Shown here piece by piece: positions 7,590 to 15,585 of a DNA stretch of 33,165 nt. The stretch comes from an uncultured Porphyromonadaceae bacterium (GTDB lineage Bacteria > Bacteroidota > Bacteroidia > Bacteroidales > Muribaculaceae), in NCBI GenBank assembly GCA_937901905.1, contig CALDIF010000064.1:1-33165 (forward strand). The letters are read 5' to 3'. The stretch's first letter is position 1. Each line of letters begins with the position of its first letter. Below the pieces are notes generated by a model. It was not told the origin of the DNA, did not search any database, and worked only from the letters and a program-made list of their open reading frames with translations. The position numbers and the translations under genes are program-made.

Positions 7590-10382
7590 ATGACAATGAA
7601 CGAAACATTCAAAATGATACTGCGCATCGCACTGTTGTTGTGCGTTGTGCAGACGATTAAAGGTGAGGAAATTGCAATTGACTCGTCGTTGCGTTACTCC
7701 ACGCTTGACAACGGTTTCACCTACTATGTGCGCCACAATGCGGTTCCCAAGGGGCGTGCCGACATATACTTGATTTTGAAAGTCGGATCAACCGTTGAGC
7801 GTGAGGACGAGAGCGGTTATGCTCACTTGTTGGAGCACTTGTTGTTTGAAGGGACTGAGCATTTCCCCGAATATAGCATCGAACGTTTCGCGATGACTCA
7901 CGGTGCTTCGTTATTGCCCGATGTTAATGCAAACACCACTCACAACTACACGACCATCACGTTCGACAAGATTGACACATCCAATGCTGCCGTTGTCGAC
8001 ACCGTGTTGATGATGTTGTGTGACATGGTCACCAATGCCACTTTGGACGATGAGTCTCTTGAAAAGCAGCGACTCATCGTGGTAGAGGAGTGGCGCAAGG
8101 GACAAAGTGTTGACGAGCGCAATACGCAACATGTACTTGAACAACTGTTACCCGGAACCGTCTATGCCACTCGCTTACCGATAGGCAATATGGACGTAGT
8201 GACCGCTGCAACTCGTGGAAAACTGATGAACTTTTATCATCGGTGGTATCGCCCCGAGTTAATGTCGCTTGTTGCCGTGGGTGACTTTGATGCCGATTGT
8301 GTTGAAGAGCGCGTGAAAGCCGTGTTCGGAGACATACCCAACCGCGACACCACACCTCGCGTGTTTCCCAAAGTCGAGGATCATGACGGAGTGAGGCTTG
8401 TCACGAACATTGATAAAGAGAACGTGGCATCGCAGTTTCAGTTGTCGTTTGTCTACGATGACATGCCGTTTGAAAGTCGCAACACAGTCGACTATGCTCG
8501 CGAGGTGAATTGTCGCATGTTGCTGTCGTTGTTGTTGCAACAGCGCATACAGCAACGTTGTTTGGATCCGTTGTCGGCTATTGACAGCGGAACTGTTGAC
8601 GACAGTAATATGTTCTCGGGTATGGTGGTTGACAAGCGTAGTGTGAGTTTTGACTGTATGCCGCGAGCCGATGTCAACAGCAGTTTTCTCGACTTGATGC
8701 AGACCCTCGCGGCACTGCGCGAGCACGGTTTCTCGCCCGGCGAGGTAGAGGCGGCAAAACGATTGGCAACGTCTTTCTACGACAATGCCGCTCGAGAAGC
8801 CGACAAGTTGGAAACCGCTTCGTTTGTCGATGAGTATAGCCGCCATATCAAGGAGGGCGGTTACATACCCGGTATAGAGCGTGAACGCGAGTTGTGTACG
8901 TCGCTAATCAGCGAGATTACGGCTGACGACCTCAATGAATTGTTGCGCCGGCACATCACTGCCGATAACGTGAATGTGATATATTTGGGTGTGGACAGCA
9001 TGCAAGTGCCGTCGGCAGGTCGGTTGGCACAGATGTGGAAAGAGGCGTTGACAGCACACTACGATGTTGTCGATGACGATGTGGACTACGAGGCTCCGCT
9101 CGTCCCTCACCCAATCCGGGCCGGCAGTGTGGTACAAAGGGTGTTTGACAAGGTTACGGGCACGACTCGAATTACATTGAATAACGGTGCTACTGTCCTG
9201 CTCAAGTCAACCGACTTCAAAAACGATGAGGTGTTCTTAGGAGCCACAGCACGTGGCGGAGTGCATGCCGTTGACCTCGGACATTCCACGGCTGCGCGCT
9301 ATTGTGACATGTTTACAAACACAATGCGTTGCGGTGATTATTCGCAACAACAATTATCCAAGCGTATAGCATCTGAACTATGTTCGATAGACTTCCTCAT
9401 TGAAGAGAACTCCCACGGTCTTATAGGGCAAGGACGCACCTCATCGCTCAAAACATTGATGGAACTGTGTCACTTGTACTTTGACGATGTGAGTCCTGAC
9501 ACTGTTGTGTTCAACGCGAGTAGACAAGGTTGTGCCACCCTGGTGAAAGACGCGCCGCGGAAAGCCGAGAATGCATTGGCGAAAGTGATGTCGTGCATGA
9601 TGTGTCCCGATGAGAACTATGGCGCGGTATTTTCGGCGGACAGTATCAATGCATTGACAGTAACGCAATGCTACGATGTTTACAAGCAATTGACGAGTAA
9701 TGCAGCCGACTTTGTTTTCGTTATAGTCGGTAACTTTGATACCGATGAGGCAATTGATATGGCTTGCCGATACATCGGCTCCTTGTCGGGTGAACCGGGG
9801 CATGAGATTGAAGCGCGGCGCACTCATTTAACCGACGGTGTCGCTCAACAACCGGTTGTCGTTGACACATCATCGGCGCGCTCGTCAATATTGATGACGG
9901 TAGCGGGCGAGTTGCATTACAGTGCTCGCAACGAATTGATGCTAAAGATTTTCAGTAACATCATCGGTCAATACTTAAACATGGAATTGCGTGAAAATTA
10001 TCGCTTGACCTACAGTGTAGATGTTGACGCTACGTTAGACAAAATACCGGGTCACATGTTAATGGAAATCGGCTTTGATGTGGCACCCGACAATAGAGAT
10101 GCCGCTCAACGGGTAGTGCTTGATGTTCTCAACAATTTTTATGTCGATCAAAGTGTTTTCGACGAAACCATGTCGACCTTGCGTGCAGTGCACGACATCG
10201 AAGTCAAGACCAACGCATATTGGGTGCGGGAACTTTTGCGCGAGGGAGAGGGCATAGACTCGCTCACCGGAGTTGATGATTTATACGACAGTGTCACTGT
10301 CGACGAGTTTGATCAATGGTATCGGCAGCAGCCATTTTCCTCATTTCTTGTTGCCTACACTATCGCCGCCGCTGAAAAATAA
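7590..10382 (+). CDS. Exported M16-family zinc metalloprotease, PqqL-like
   Basis: Predicted periplasmic or envelope zinc peptidase that cleaves peptides or small proteins. The 930-residue product has an N-terminal signal sequence (hydrophobic MILRIALLLCVVQTIKG, residues 9-25) without a lipobox. The first M16 domain carries the inverted zinc motif HLLEH (His79, Glu82, His83), and the third ligand is probably Glu158, about 75 residues on. Two further M16-fold modules, lacking HxxEH, fill the remainder. Total size is close to E. coli PqqL, whose role concerns periplasmic processing of an iron-containing ferredoxin. The assigned start is the ATG at 7590; a TTG precedes it. It is divergent from lepA and 60 bp upstream of umuC. 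The substrate is not inferable. Confidence 0.92.
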   Translation: MTMNETFKMILRIALLLCVVQTIKGEEIAIDSSLRYSTLDNGFTYYVRHNAVPKGRADIYLILKVGSTVEREDESGYAHLLEHLLFEGTEHFPEYSIERFAMTHGASLLPDVNANTTHNYTTITFDKIDTSNAAVVDTVLMMLCDMVTNATLDDESLEKQRLIVVEEWRKGQSVDERNTQHVLEQLLPGTVYATRLPIGNMDVVTAATRGKLMNFYHRWYRPELMSLVAVGDFDADCVEERVKAVFGDIPNRDTTPRVFPKVEDHDGVRLVTNIDKENVASQFQLSFVYDDMPFESRNTVDYAREVNCRMLLSLLLQQRIQQRCLDPLSAIDSGTVDDSNMFSGMVVDKRSVSFDCMPRADVNSSFLDLMQTLAALREHGFSPGEVEAAKRLATSFYDNAAREADKLETASFVDEYSRHIKEGGYIPGIERERELCTSLISEITADDLNELLRRHITADNVNVIYLGVDSMQVPSAGRLAQMWKEALTAHYDVVDDDVDYEAPLVPHPIRAGSVVQRVFDKVTGTTRITLNNGATVLLKSTDFKNDEVFLGATARGGVHAVDLGHSTAARYCDMFTNTMRCGDYSQQQLSKRIASELCSIDFLIEENSHGLIGQGRTSSLKTLMELCHLYFDDVSPDTVVFNASRQGCATLVKDAPRKAENALAKVMSCMMCPDENYGAVFSADSINALTVTQCYDVYKQLTSNAADFVFVIVGNFDTDEAIDMACRYIGSLSGEPGHEIEARRTHLTDGVAQQPVVVDTSSARSSILMTVAGELHYSARNELMLKIFSNIIGQYLNMELRENYRLTYSVDVDATLDKIPGHMLMEIGFDVAPDNRDAAQRVVLDVLNNFYVDQSVFDETMSTLRAVHDIEVKTNAYWVRELLREGEGIDSLTGVDDLYDSVTVDEFDQWYRQQPFSSFLVAYTIAAAEK

Positions 10383-10442
10383 CACAAGTCAAGTTTTCGA
10401 CAAGTCTGTCTGAACCACACTATTCGGCATTGTTAGTATTGT

Positions 10443-11708
10443 ATGTTATACGGCATTGTTGACTGCAATAACTTTTTCGTGTCGTGCGAGCGAGTGTTTA
10501 ATCCCTCACTTGAACGGCGACCCGTTGTCGTGCTGAGTAATAACGACGGCTGTGTTATTGCGCGCAGTAACGAGGCAAAACGACTCGGCATTCCCATGGG
10601 GTGTCCCGCTTTCCAAATACGCGACTACACCGACCCTAACGGTGTGATAATGTTATCGGCACGCCACATTGTTTACAGTGACCTTTCTCATCGCATCATG
10701 CACATCGTGGGCAGCTTGGTCGAGGGCGTGGAGGTGTATTCGGTTGACGAGGCATTTTTTCGTTTGCCGGACGATGACATAGACAGGTGTCACGCCATGA
10801 TGGCAGACATGGTGCGTCGCATACGTCGTGATGTGGGTGTGCCGGTGAGTGTGGGCATTGCACCAACGCGCACCCTGTGTAAGATTGCCGTTGATGTGGC
10901 TAAAAAGCATCCTGCCATCAAGGACGGTGTTTATTGGATAGTGCGCCCCGATGCGATAGATATAATGCTGCGCCGTACTCCTATCGATGACGTGTGGGGG
11001 GTGGGGCGACGATTGGCTCCACAACTTGAGTCGCGTGGCATTCGCACTGCCCGCGACCTCGCTTCACTGCCTCCTGACGTTGTGCGTCGCAATTACAACG
11101 TCACCCTCGAGCGTACTGCAAGAGAGTTAAACGGAGAAGATTGCTTGCGCGTCAGTGCCATCACGATGTCGCGACAATCGATCATGAACTCTCGCACGTT
11201 TGCCACCGTGCTTGTCGACCGTCGTGAGATTGCAGATGCTGTGGTAAATTTCGCCGAGCGTTGTGCCAAGCACCTGCGTGACGAGCACTCTGTCGCCGCC
11301 ACGGTCATGGTACACCTGCGCGGTGACTACTTCCGCAAGGACTTGCCATACTATTCCAACTCATGTAGCGTGAGGTTAGCGACACCATCGGCTTCCACAA
11401 CAACAATAGTGCATTATGCCATGATCGCTTTCGGTAACATTTTTCGTTACGGTTACAACTATCGCAAGGCGGGCGTGCTCGTTACCGACCTTGCTCCCGA
11501 CACAGGCGTGCAATTGAGCGTGTTCGATACCACCGACCACGGCAAGCAGCGACAACTGATGCAAGCCATTGACAATATTAACAGCACGTTTGGCGACCAC
11601 CTTGTTCAACTTGTTCCGCAAGCCTCGCCCGATGCCAAGTGGCGTCCCAAGCAAGAACACCGTGCGCCGACGGGCAAGACGTTGCGTTTCTACACTGCCA
11701 TGCCGTGA
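10443..11708 (+). CDS. umuC: Y-family translesion DNA polymerase, UmuC type
   Basis: Error-prone polymerase subunit that bypasses DNA lesions; in E. coli it works with cleaved UmuD as Pol V. The 421-residue product is almost exactly UmuC length. It has VDCNNFFVSCERVF (metal ligand Asp7), NNDGCVIARSNEAK, and YSVDEAFF (Asp102, Glu103 catalytic). The helix-hairpin region is DDVWGVGRRLAPQLESRGI. The C-terminal RKAGVLVTDLAPDTGVQLSVFD and the end of the protein match the UmuC-specific DUF4113 tail. No umuD is adjacent: the 60 bp upstream are non-coding and follow the M16 protease. I could not recognise an SOS operator, and the gene could be read through from the protease. Confidence 0.95.
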   Translation: MLYGIVDCNNFFVSCERVFNPSLERRPVVVLSNNDGCVIARSNEAKRLGIPMGCPAFQIRDYTDPNGVIMLSARHIVYSDLSHRIMHIVGSLVEGVEVYSVDEAFFRLPDDDIDRCHAMMADMVRRIRRDVGVPVSVGIAPTRTLCKIAVDVAKKHPAIKDGVYWIVRPDAIDIMLRRTPIDDVWGVGRRLAPQLESRGIRTARDLASLPPDVVRRNYNVTLERTARELNGEDCLRVSAITMSRQSIMNSRTFATVLVDRREIADAVVNFAERCAKHLRDEHSVAATVMVHLRGDYFRKDLPYYSNSCSVRLATPSASTTTIVHYAMIAFGNIFRYGYNYRKAGVLVTDLAPDTGVQLSVFDTTDHGKQRQLMQAIDNINSTFGDHLVQLVPQASPDAKWRPKQEHRAPTGKTLRFYTAMP

Positions 11709-11739
11709 GCATTTGTGTCACCTAACCGTCTAAATGTTC

Positions 11740-13782
11740 TCAACGATTCATTCTTTTCAACACGTTATAACTGGGTAAGATGCCCAACTCGCCGGCTTTG
11801 CTCAAGTCGGTCATTCCTTGTGACTTGTTACCGAGGCGCAGATAAGTGATACCGCGGTTGTAATAGGCTTCGCCAAGGTCAGGCTTGATGTCAATGGCGT
11901 GACTGTAGCAACTTATCGCTTCGGTGAGTTCACCGCGTTGTCCGCATATAATGCCACGGTTGAAATAGGCATACACGTTAGTAGGTGAAAGTGACAATGT
12001 CTTGTCAAGGTCGGCAAGAATAGTCTCGTAGTCTCCCGCATCTTCTCGAGCGGCAAGGGCGGCAGCCGCGCCCTTGTCGGCGGAGTCTTCGTTGCTGTCG
12101 AGCGAGGCGTGGCGCATATCAATCACCAGTGTGCGTGCCGATGCCCGTAACATGTATGCCAATGATAAATTGGGATTTTTCGCCACAGTGCGGTCACAGT
12201 CGGCAATAGCCTGTTCGGGATTTTTCACTAACAGATAATCGATAGCACGAGCGAGATAATCGACGGGTCGTGGAGTCGATGTAGCGAGCATGCCGTTGTA
12301 GTATTCGATATTGGCAAAACACGTCGCAATCTCGGCATCGGTCAGGTGTCGCGATTTGTTGGTGATTGTTACCGGATAGGGGAGCAGGTGACTGTCGTTG
12401 ATATCGGCTATCTCACGCAAATAGTGGGTCTTGCCGTTAAGATTGTTGTCGTGACTGAAGTAAGTCAGCACAAAAGCCGGCTCCGGCTCGATTTCGAAGT
12501 TGGCATCTTGTACACGTCCGCGTTGGCGGTTATCATATTCCGGCTTGATGGGATTGTCGGGTACCACTGTGAGCAATGTGTTGAAACGGTTGATAGTCTC
12601 TCCTGTTGTATCTTCGCCACGATTACCTGTCTTGCGAGCCTCGGCTGCCTTCTCGATTTCCAATCTCACGGGATCAAAATCACTCTTACGTGTCTTTTTA
12701 CTCTTGAACAGTGACAACGCGTACTCATAGTCGGCTTCGCTGCCACGTCGGTCGCCGGCTCCGCGTCGGGCTTCGGCGCGTGCCATGTAACCCGCTTCAA
12801 ACTCGGGATAATGTTCCAACACCGCATTAAGGTCGTTGATGGCTGCCCGATGTTGCCCGGTTTCCATGTACAACATGGCGCGATAATAAAGCGACATGAT
12901 ATTGTCGGCATCACCTTGCAGCACATAGGTGAAATCGTTAATCGCCTTGTTGTATTCACCCACCTCGGCATACAATTGGGCGCGATTGATGTGTGCTTCG
13001 ACCGATGCCGGGTCGAGACCGATGGCATAGTCGTAGTCTGCCATTGCACCGAAGTAGTCGTCAAGTCTATACTTCATGTAGGCGCGATTGACAAAGTAAC
13101 TCGCCTCGCGAGGTTCCAACTTGATTGCCTCGTCAAGACTTGCCATGGCCGCTACATAGTCACTGTCACAACGCATCTCGATTTCGGCGCGCATCACGTA
13201 GGCTCCCGCATTGTTCTTGGACAGCTTGATGCTATGCTCAATATTATCGCGTGCAGCGACTGTATCACCGCGCGCGAGGCACAAGTGAGCCAGTCCCAAA
13301 TAAGCCTTGTCGTTACGACTATCCACAGCAATGAGAGCGTCGTAGGCGCGTGTCGCGTCGTCGTAACGTTCGAGCGCACCCAAGCACACTGCCTTGTTAA
13401 CCAATAACATTTTGTCCTCGGGAAGTAAGCGTAATCCCGACTCGTAGTCGGTCAACGCGCCCGCATAATTACCCATGTTTTGGCGTGCGACCCCACGCAC
13501 CTTGAACGCGTCAACGATGAAAGGCTTTATCCTGATGGAAGTGGAAGCGTCTTGCTCCGCTCCGCGATAATCTTCAAGGTTGAGTTTTGCAACGGCGCGA
13601 TAGAAGTAAGGCTCGGCTCGCGTTGTATCGGCTGTTATTGCTTGATTGAAATATTGTATGGACAAGACATAGTCCTCGAAGTATAGTGCGTTGCGCCCTA
13701 TCGTGATAACTTGGCTCACGTTGATTTGCCCCGAGGCATACAGGTAGCACATCAATATACATATTAGCAAACTCCGTTTCAT
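11740..13782 (-). CDS. Exported tetratricopeptide-repeat protein
   Basis: The 680-residue product starts with a clear signal peptide (MKRSLLICILMCYLYASGQ) and is then mostly TPR helices, which serve as protein-binding scaffolds. About ten repeats occupy residues 20-400 (units such as ALYFEDYVLSIQYFNQAI, AEPYFYRAVAKLNLEDYRGA, AHINRAQLYAEVGEYNKAI). A charged linker without TPR pattern follows (about 380-500). At least four more repeats close the protein, including VYAYFNRGIICGQRGELTEA and GEAYYNRGITYLRLGNKSQG. The frame runs 30 codons upstream to a GTG, but the ATG at 13782 gives the signal peptide. It is probably envelope-associated. No catalytic domain is seen and the specific role is unknown. 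It is convergent with umuC (31 bp apart). Confidence 0.88.
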   Translation of the reverse strand: MKRSLLICILMCYLYASGQINVSQVITIGRNALYFEDYVLSIQYFNQAITADTTRAEPYFYRAVAKLNLEDYRGAEQDASTSIRIKPFIVDAFKVRGVARQNMGNYAGALTDYESGLRLLPEDKMLLVNKAVCLGALERYDDATRAYDALIAVDSRNDKAYLGLAHLCLARGDTVAARDNIEHSIKLSKNNAGAYVMRAEIEMRCDSDYVAAMASLDEAIKLEPREASYFVNRAYMKYRLDDYFGAMADYDYAIGLDPASVEAHINRAQLYAEVGEYNKAINDFTYVLQGDADNIMSLYYRAMLYMETGQHRAAINDLNAVLEHYPEFEAGYMARAEARRGAGDRRGSEADYEYALSLFKSKKTRKSDFDPVRLEIEKAAEARKTGNRGEDTTGETINRFNTLLTVVPDNPIKPEYDNRQRGRVQDANFEIEPEPAFVLTYFSHDNNLNGKTHYLREIADINDSHLLPYPVTITNKSRHLTDAEIATCFANIEYYNGMLATSTPRPVDYLARAIDYLLVKNPEQAIADCDRTVAKNPNLSLAYMLRASARTLVIDMRHASLDSNEDSADKGAAAALAAREDAGDYETILADLDKTLSLSPTNVYAYFNRGIICGQRGELTEAISCYSHAIDIKPDLGEAYYNRGITYLRLGNKSQGMTDLSKAGELGILPSYNVLKRMNR

Positions 13783-13787
13783 GGGCG

Positions 13788-13821
13788 CAAAAGTAACACA
13801 ATCTCGCCAATTCGCGACAAA
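13788..13821 (-). promoter_or_regulatory. Promoter of the TPR gene
   Basis: On the minus strand TTTG (13821-13818) is followed after 22 bp by TACTTTTG (13795-13788), an exact -7 match. The box ends only 5 bp before the ATG at 13782, which predicts a transcription start within a few bases of the start codon and so a nearly leaderless mRNA. Confidence 0.6.
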
Positions 13822-13824
13822 CAA

Positions 13825-13856
13825 TTTGCTTAAATAAATTAAAATCTGTAATTTTG
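13825..13856 (+). promoter_or_regulatory. Promoter of the META-domain gene
   Basis: TTTG (13825-13828), a 20-bp spacer and TAATTTTG (13849-13856) match the full Bacteroidetes primary promoter consensus. The predicted start of transcription is near 13860, about 20 bp before the ATG at 13879. The -33 box lies only 3 bp from the oppositely oriented -33 box of the TPR gene. Confidence 0.75.
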
Positions 13857-13878
13857 GCAGACGATTTAACACGCGATA

Positions 13879-14736
13879 ATGACAATGAAAGGATTTCTGA
13901 CCCTATGTATATTGGCAATGGCTCTCACTGCCGGCGCCGCATCTCCCGATCGTAACAAAAAACGTGTGGCACTAACCGCCGATGACTCACCGACAGTCAA
14001 GCAAGAAGCGGTTATTCACGACATTGCTATCACCGATGCAGCCGGTCAACTTGACGGCAGGTGGGAAATCCTCGAAGTTCGTCGCAAGAGCCTCATCACC
14101 GCCACTCCCGCTTATCTTCAATTGGACTTTGCCGGCGGTCGCTTGTATGGTAACACGGGTTGTAACATCATCAATGCGCGCCTCAGCAATACGACCAATA
14201 ATATCGCGGTGAGTGAGATAGCCACTACCCACCACAGTTGTGTTACCGCTCAAGCCGAGCAATCTGTCATCAAAGCATTGGGCGATGCCCGTTCGATGCG
14301 CGCCGATACCGATGGACTGACCACTCACCTGTACTTTATCAGTGCCCATGGCAGCACCGTGCTTGCCATGCGTCGCACCGACCTCGCTGCCCTTGATGGC
14401 GCATGGCAAGTGTCTAAACTCGACTCGATTGACATTGCCCCTAATGCTATTAGAGTTATTATTGATGCCACCGAAGGGGCTTTTCTTGCACGTAGCACCA
14501 ACATCGTTAACGGAATCACCCGTTTTGATCCGGAGGTTGCGTGCTCGGTACAATTCGAAAACCTGCATACAGCCGACGAACGCACGTTGCTTACCGCACC
14601 GGAAGCGCAGTTGTTGCTTGCTCTCGAGGAGACCGCTACCTATAGCATCACGGTCAATAGGGAGTTACATCTCGTTGATACCGAGGGTATCACTCGTGTT
14701 ATTCTCACTCCGCTCGAACTCGAAAAAGCCGAGTAA
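13879..14736 (+). CDS. Exported protein with two META (HslJ-like) domains
   Basis: META domains are small beta-rich units in secreted or lipid-anchored bacterial proteins such as HslJ, linked to stress tolerance; their biochemical role is unclear. The 285-residue product has a signal peptide (MKGFLTLCILAMALTAGAAS, beginning at residue 3) with no lipobox. The first META unit is about residues 54-165 (LDGRWEILEV, YLQLDFAGGRLYGNTGCNIINARL, HHSCVTAQAE). A second, degenerate unit begins at LDGAWQVSKLDSI and runs to about residue 280; it keeps the strand pattern but not the GNTGCN motif. The SpoU-type methyltransferase gene follows 24 bp downstream, so they form an operon under the promoter at 13825-13856. 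Confidence 0.85.
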   Translation: MTMKGFLTLCILAMALTAGAASPDRNKKRVALTADDSPTVKQEAVIHDIAITDAAGQLDGRWEILEVRRKSLITATPAYLQLDFAGGRLYGNTGCNIINARLSNTTNNIAVSEIATTHHSCVTAQAEQSVIKALGDARSMRADTDGLTTHLYFISAHGSTVLAMRRTDLAALDGAWQVSKLDSIDIAPNAIRVIIDATEGAFLARSTNIVNGITRFDPEVACSVQFENLHTADERTLLTAPEAQLLLALEETATYSITVNRELHLVDTEGITRVILTPLELEKAE

Positions 14737-14760
14737 TCCTTCTTATTCGGTCACCAATTC

Positions 14761-15549
14761 ATGATTACCGGTTTAACCAATACAGGCATCAAACGCCTTG
14801 TCAACTTGCAACAAAACAGCAGGGCAAGGCGTGAAGCGGGCGTTTTTGTAGCCGAGGGGCGTCGCGAGTTGTTACACTGCATCGAGGGTGGTTATCACAT
14901 CAATACCATTTACTGCTGTCGGGATATATCGGGCGATGTGAGTGAACTGACGGCGAACCTTGCAGACGTTGAGGTTGTCGATGTCAGCCGGGCGGTGTAT
15001 GATAAGGTGGCGTATCGTGATGGCACCGAAGGTGTGATTGCTATTGTCAATACCCCCGTACGCACCTTGCATTCGCTCGAACTGCCCGCGTCTCCGCTAC
15101 TTCTGGTGCTTGAGGGTGTGGAAAAGCCCGGCAACCTCGGTGCCGTGTTGCGCAGTGCCGATGCCGCCGGTGCCGATGCCGTAATAGTTTGCGAACCGCT
15201 AACCGACATTTATAATCCCAATGTGATACGCAGTTCGATAGGAGCGGTTTTTACCGTGCCCACCGTTACATGTACCACTGCTGAGGGGGTTGACTTTCTC
15301 AAAAACAGGGGTATACAAATACTTACAGCCCAGTTACAGGATTCAAAGCCTTACTATAATATTGACATGACTGTCCCCACAGCCATCGTTATGGGAACCG
15401 AAGCCACCGGTTTGACAACAGCATGGCGCGAAGCCGCCGATGCCCACATTCTCATTCCTATGAATGGGCGTTTGGACTCGTTGAACGTTGCTGTCAGTGC
15501 GTCTATTCTTGTCTACGAAGCCGTGAGGCAGCGTCAATCAAGGTGCTGA
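14761..15549 (+). CDS. SpoU/TrmH-family RNA 2'-O-methyltransferase
   Basis: SAM-dependent methylation of a ribose 2'-OH in rRNA or tRNA, with a trefoil-knot SAM site. The 262-residue product has an N-terminal substrate-binding domain (NTGIKRLVNLQQNSRARREAG). The three SPOUT motifs follow: NLGAVLRSADAAGAD (N-x3-G-type motif 1 with its Arg), VMGTEATGL (motif 2), and IPMNGRLDSLNVAVSASILVYEA (motif 3). Architecture resembles RlmB or TsnR-like enzymes, but the modified nucleotide cannot be deduced. It starts at ATG 14761, 24 bp after the META gene. It is convergent with ygiQ with only 36 bp between; no hairpin terminator is evident there, only an A-rich run. Confidence 0.93.
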   Translation: MITGLTNTGIKRLVNLQQNSRARREAGVFVAEGRRELLHCIEGGYHINTIYCCRDISGDVSELTANLADVEVVDVSRAVYDKVAYRDGTEGVIAIVNTPVRTLHSLELPASPLLLVLEGVEKPGNLGAVLRSADAAGADAVIVCEPLTDIYNPNVIRSSIGAVFTVPTVTCTTAEGVDFLKNRGIQILTAQLQDSKPYYNIDMTVPTAIVMGTEATGLTTAWREAADAHILIPMNGRLDSLNVAVSASILVYEAVRQRQSRC

Positions 15550-15585
15550 CGGTCACTGTTTAATGTCGATTAATGAAACGAAAAA

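Noticed and set aside
10383..10442. A hidden small umuD or an SOS operator before umuC
   Set aside because: The 60 bp are too short for umuD, have no coding pattern, and contain no convincing palindromic SOS-type site.
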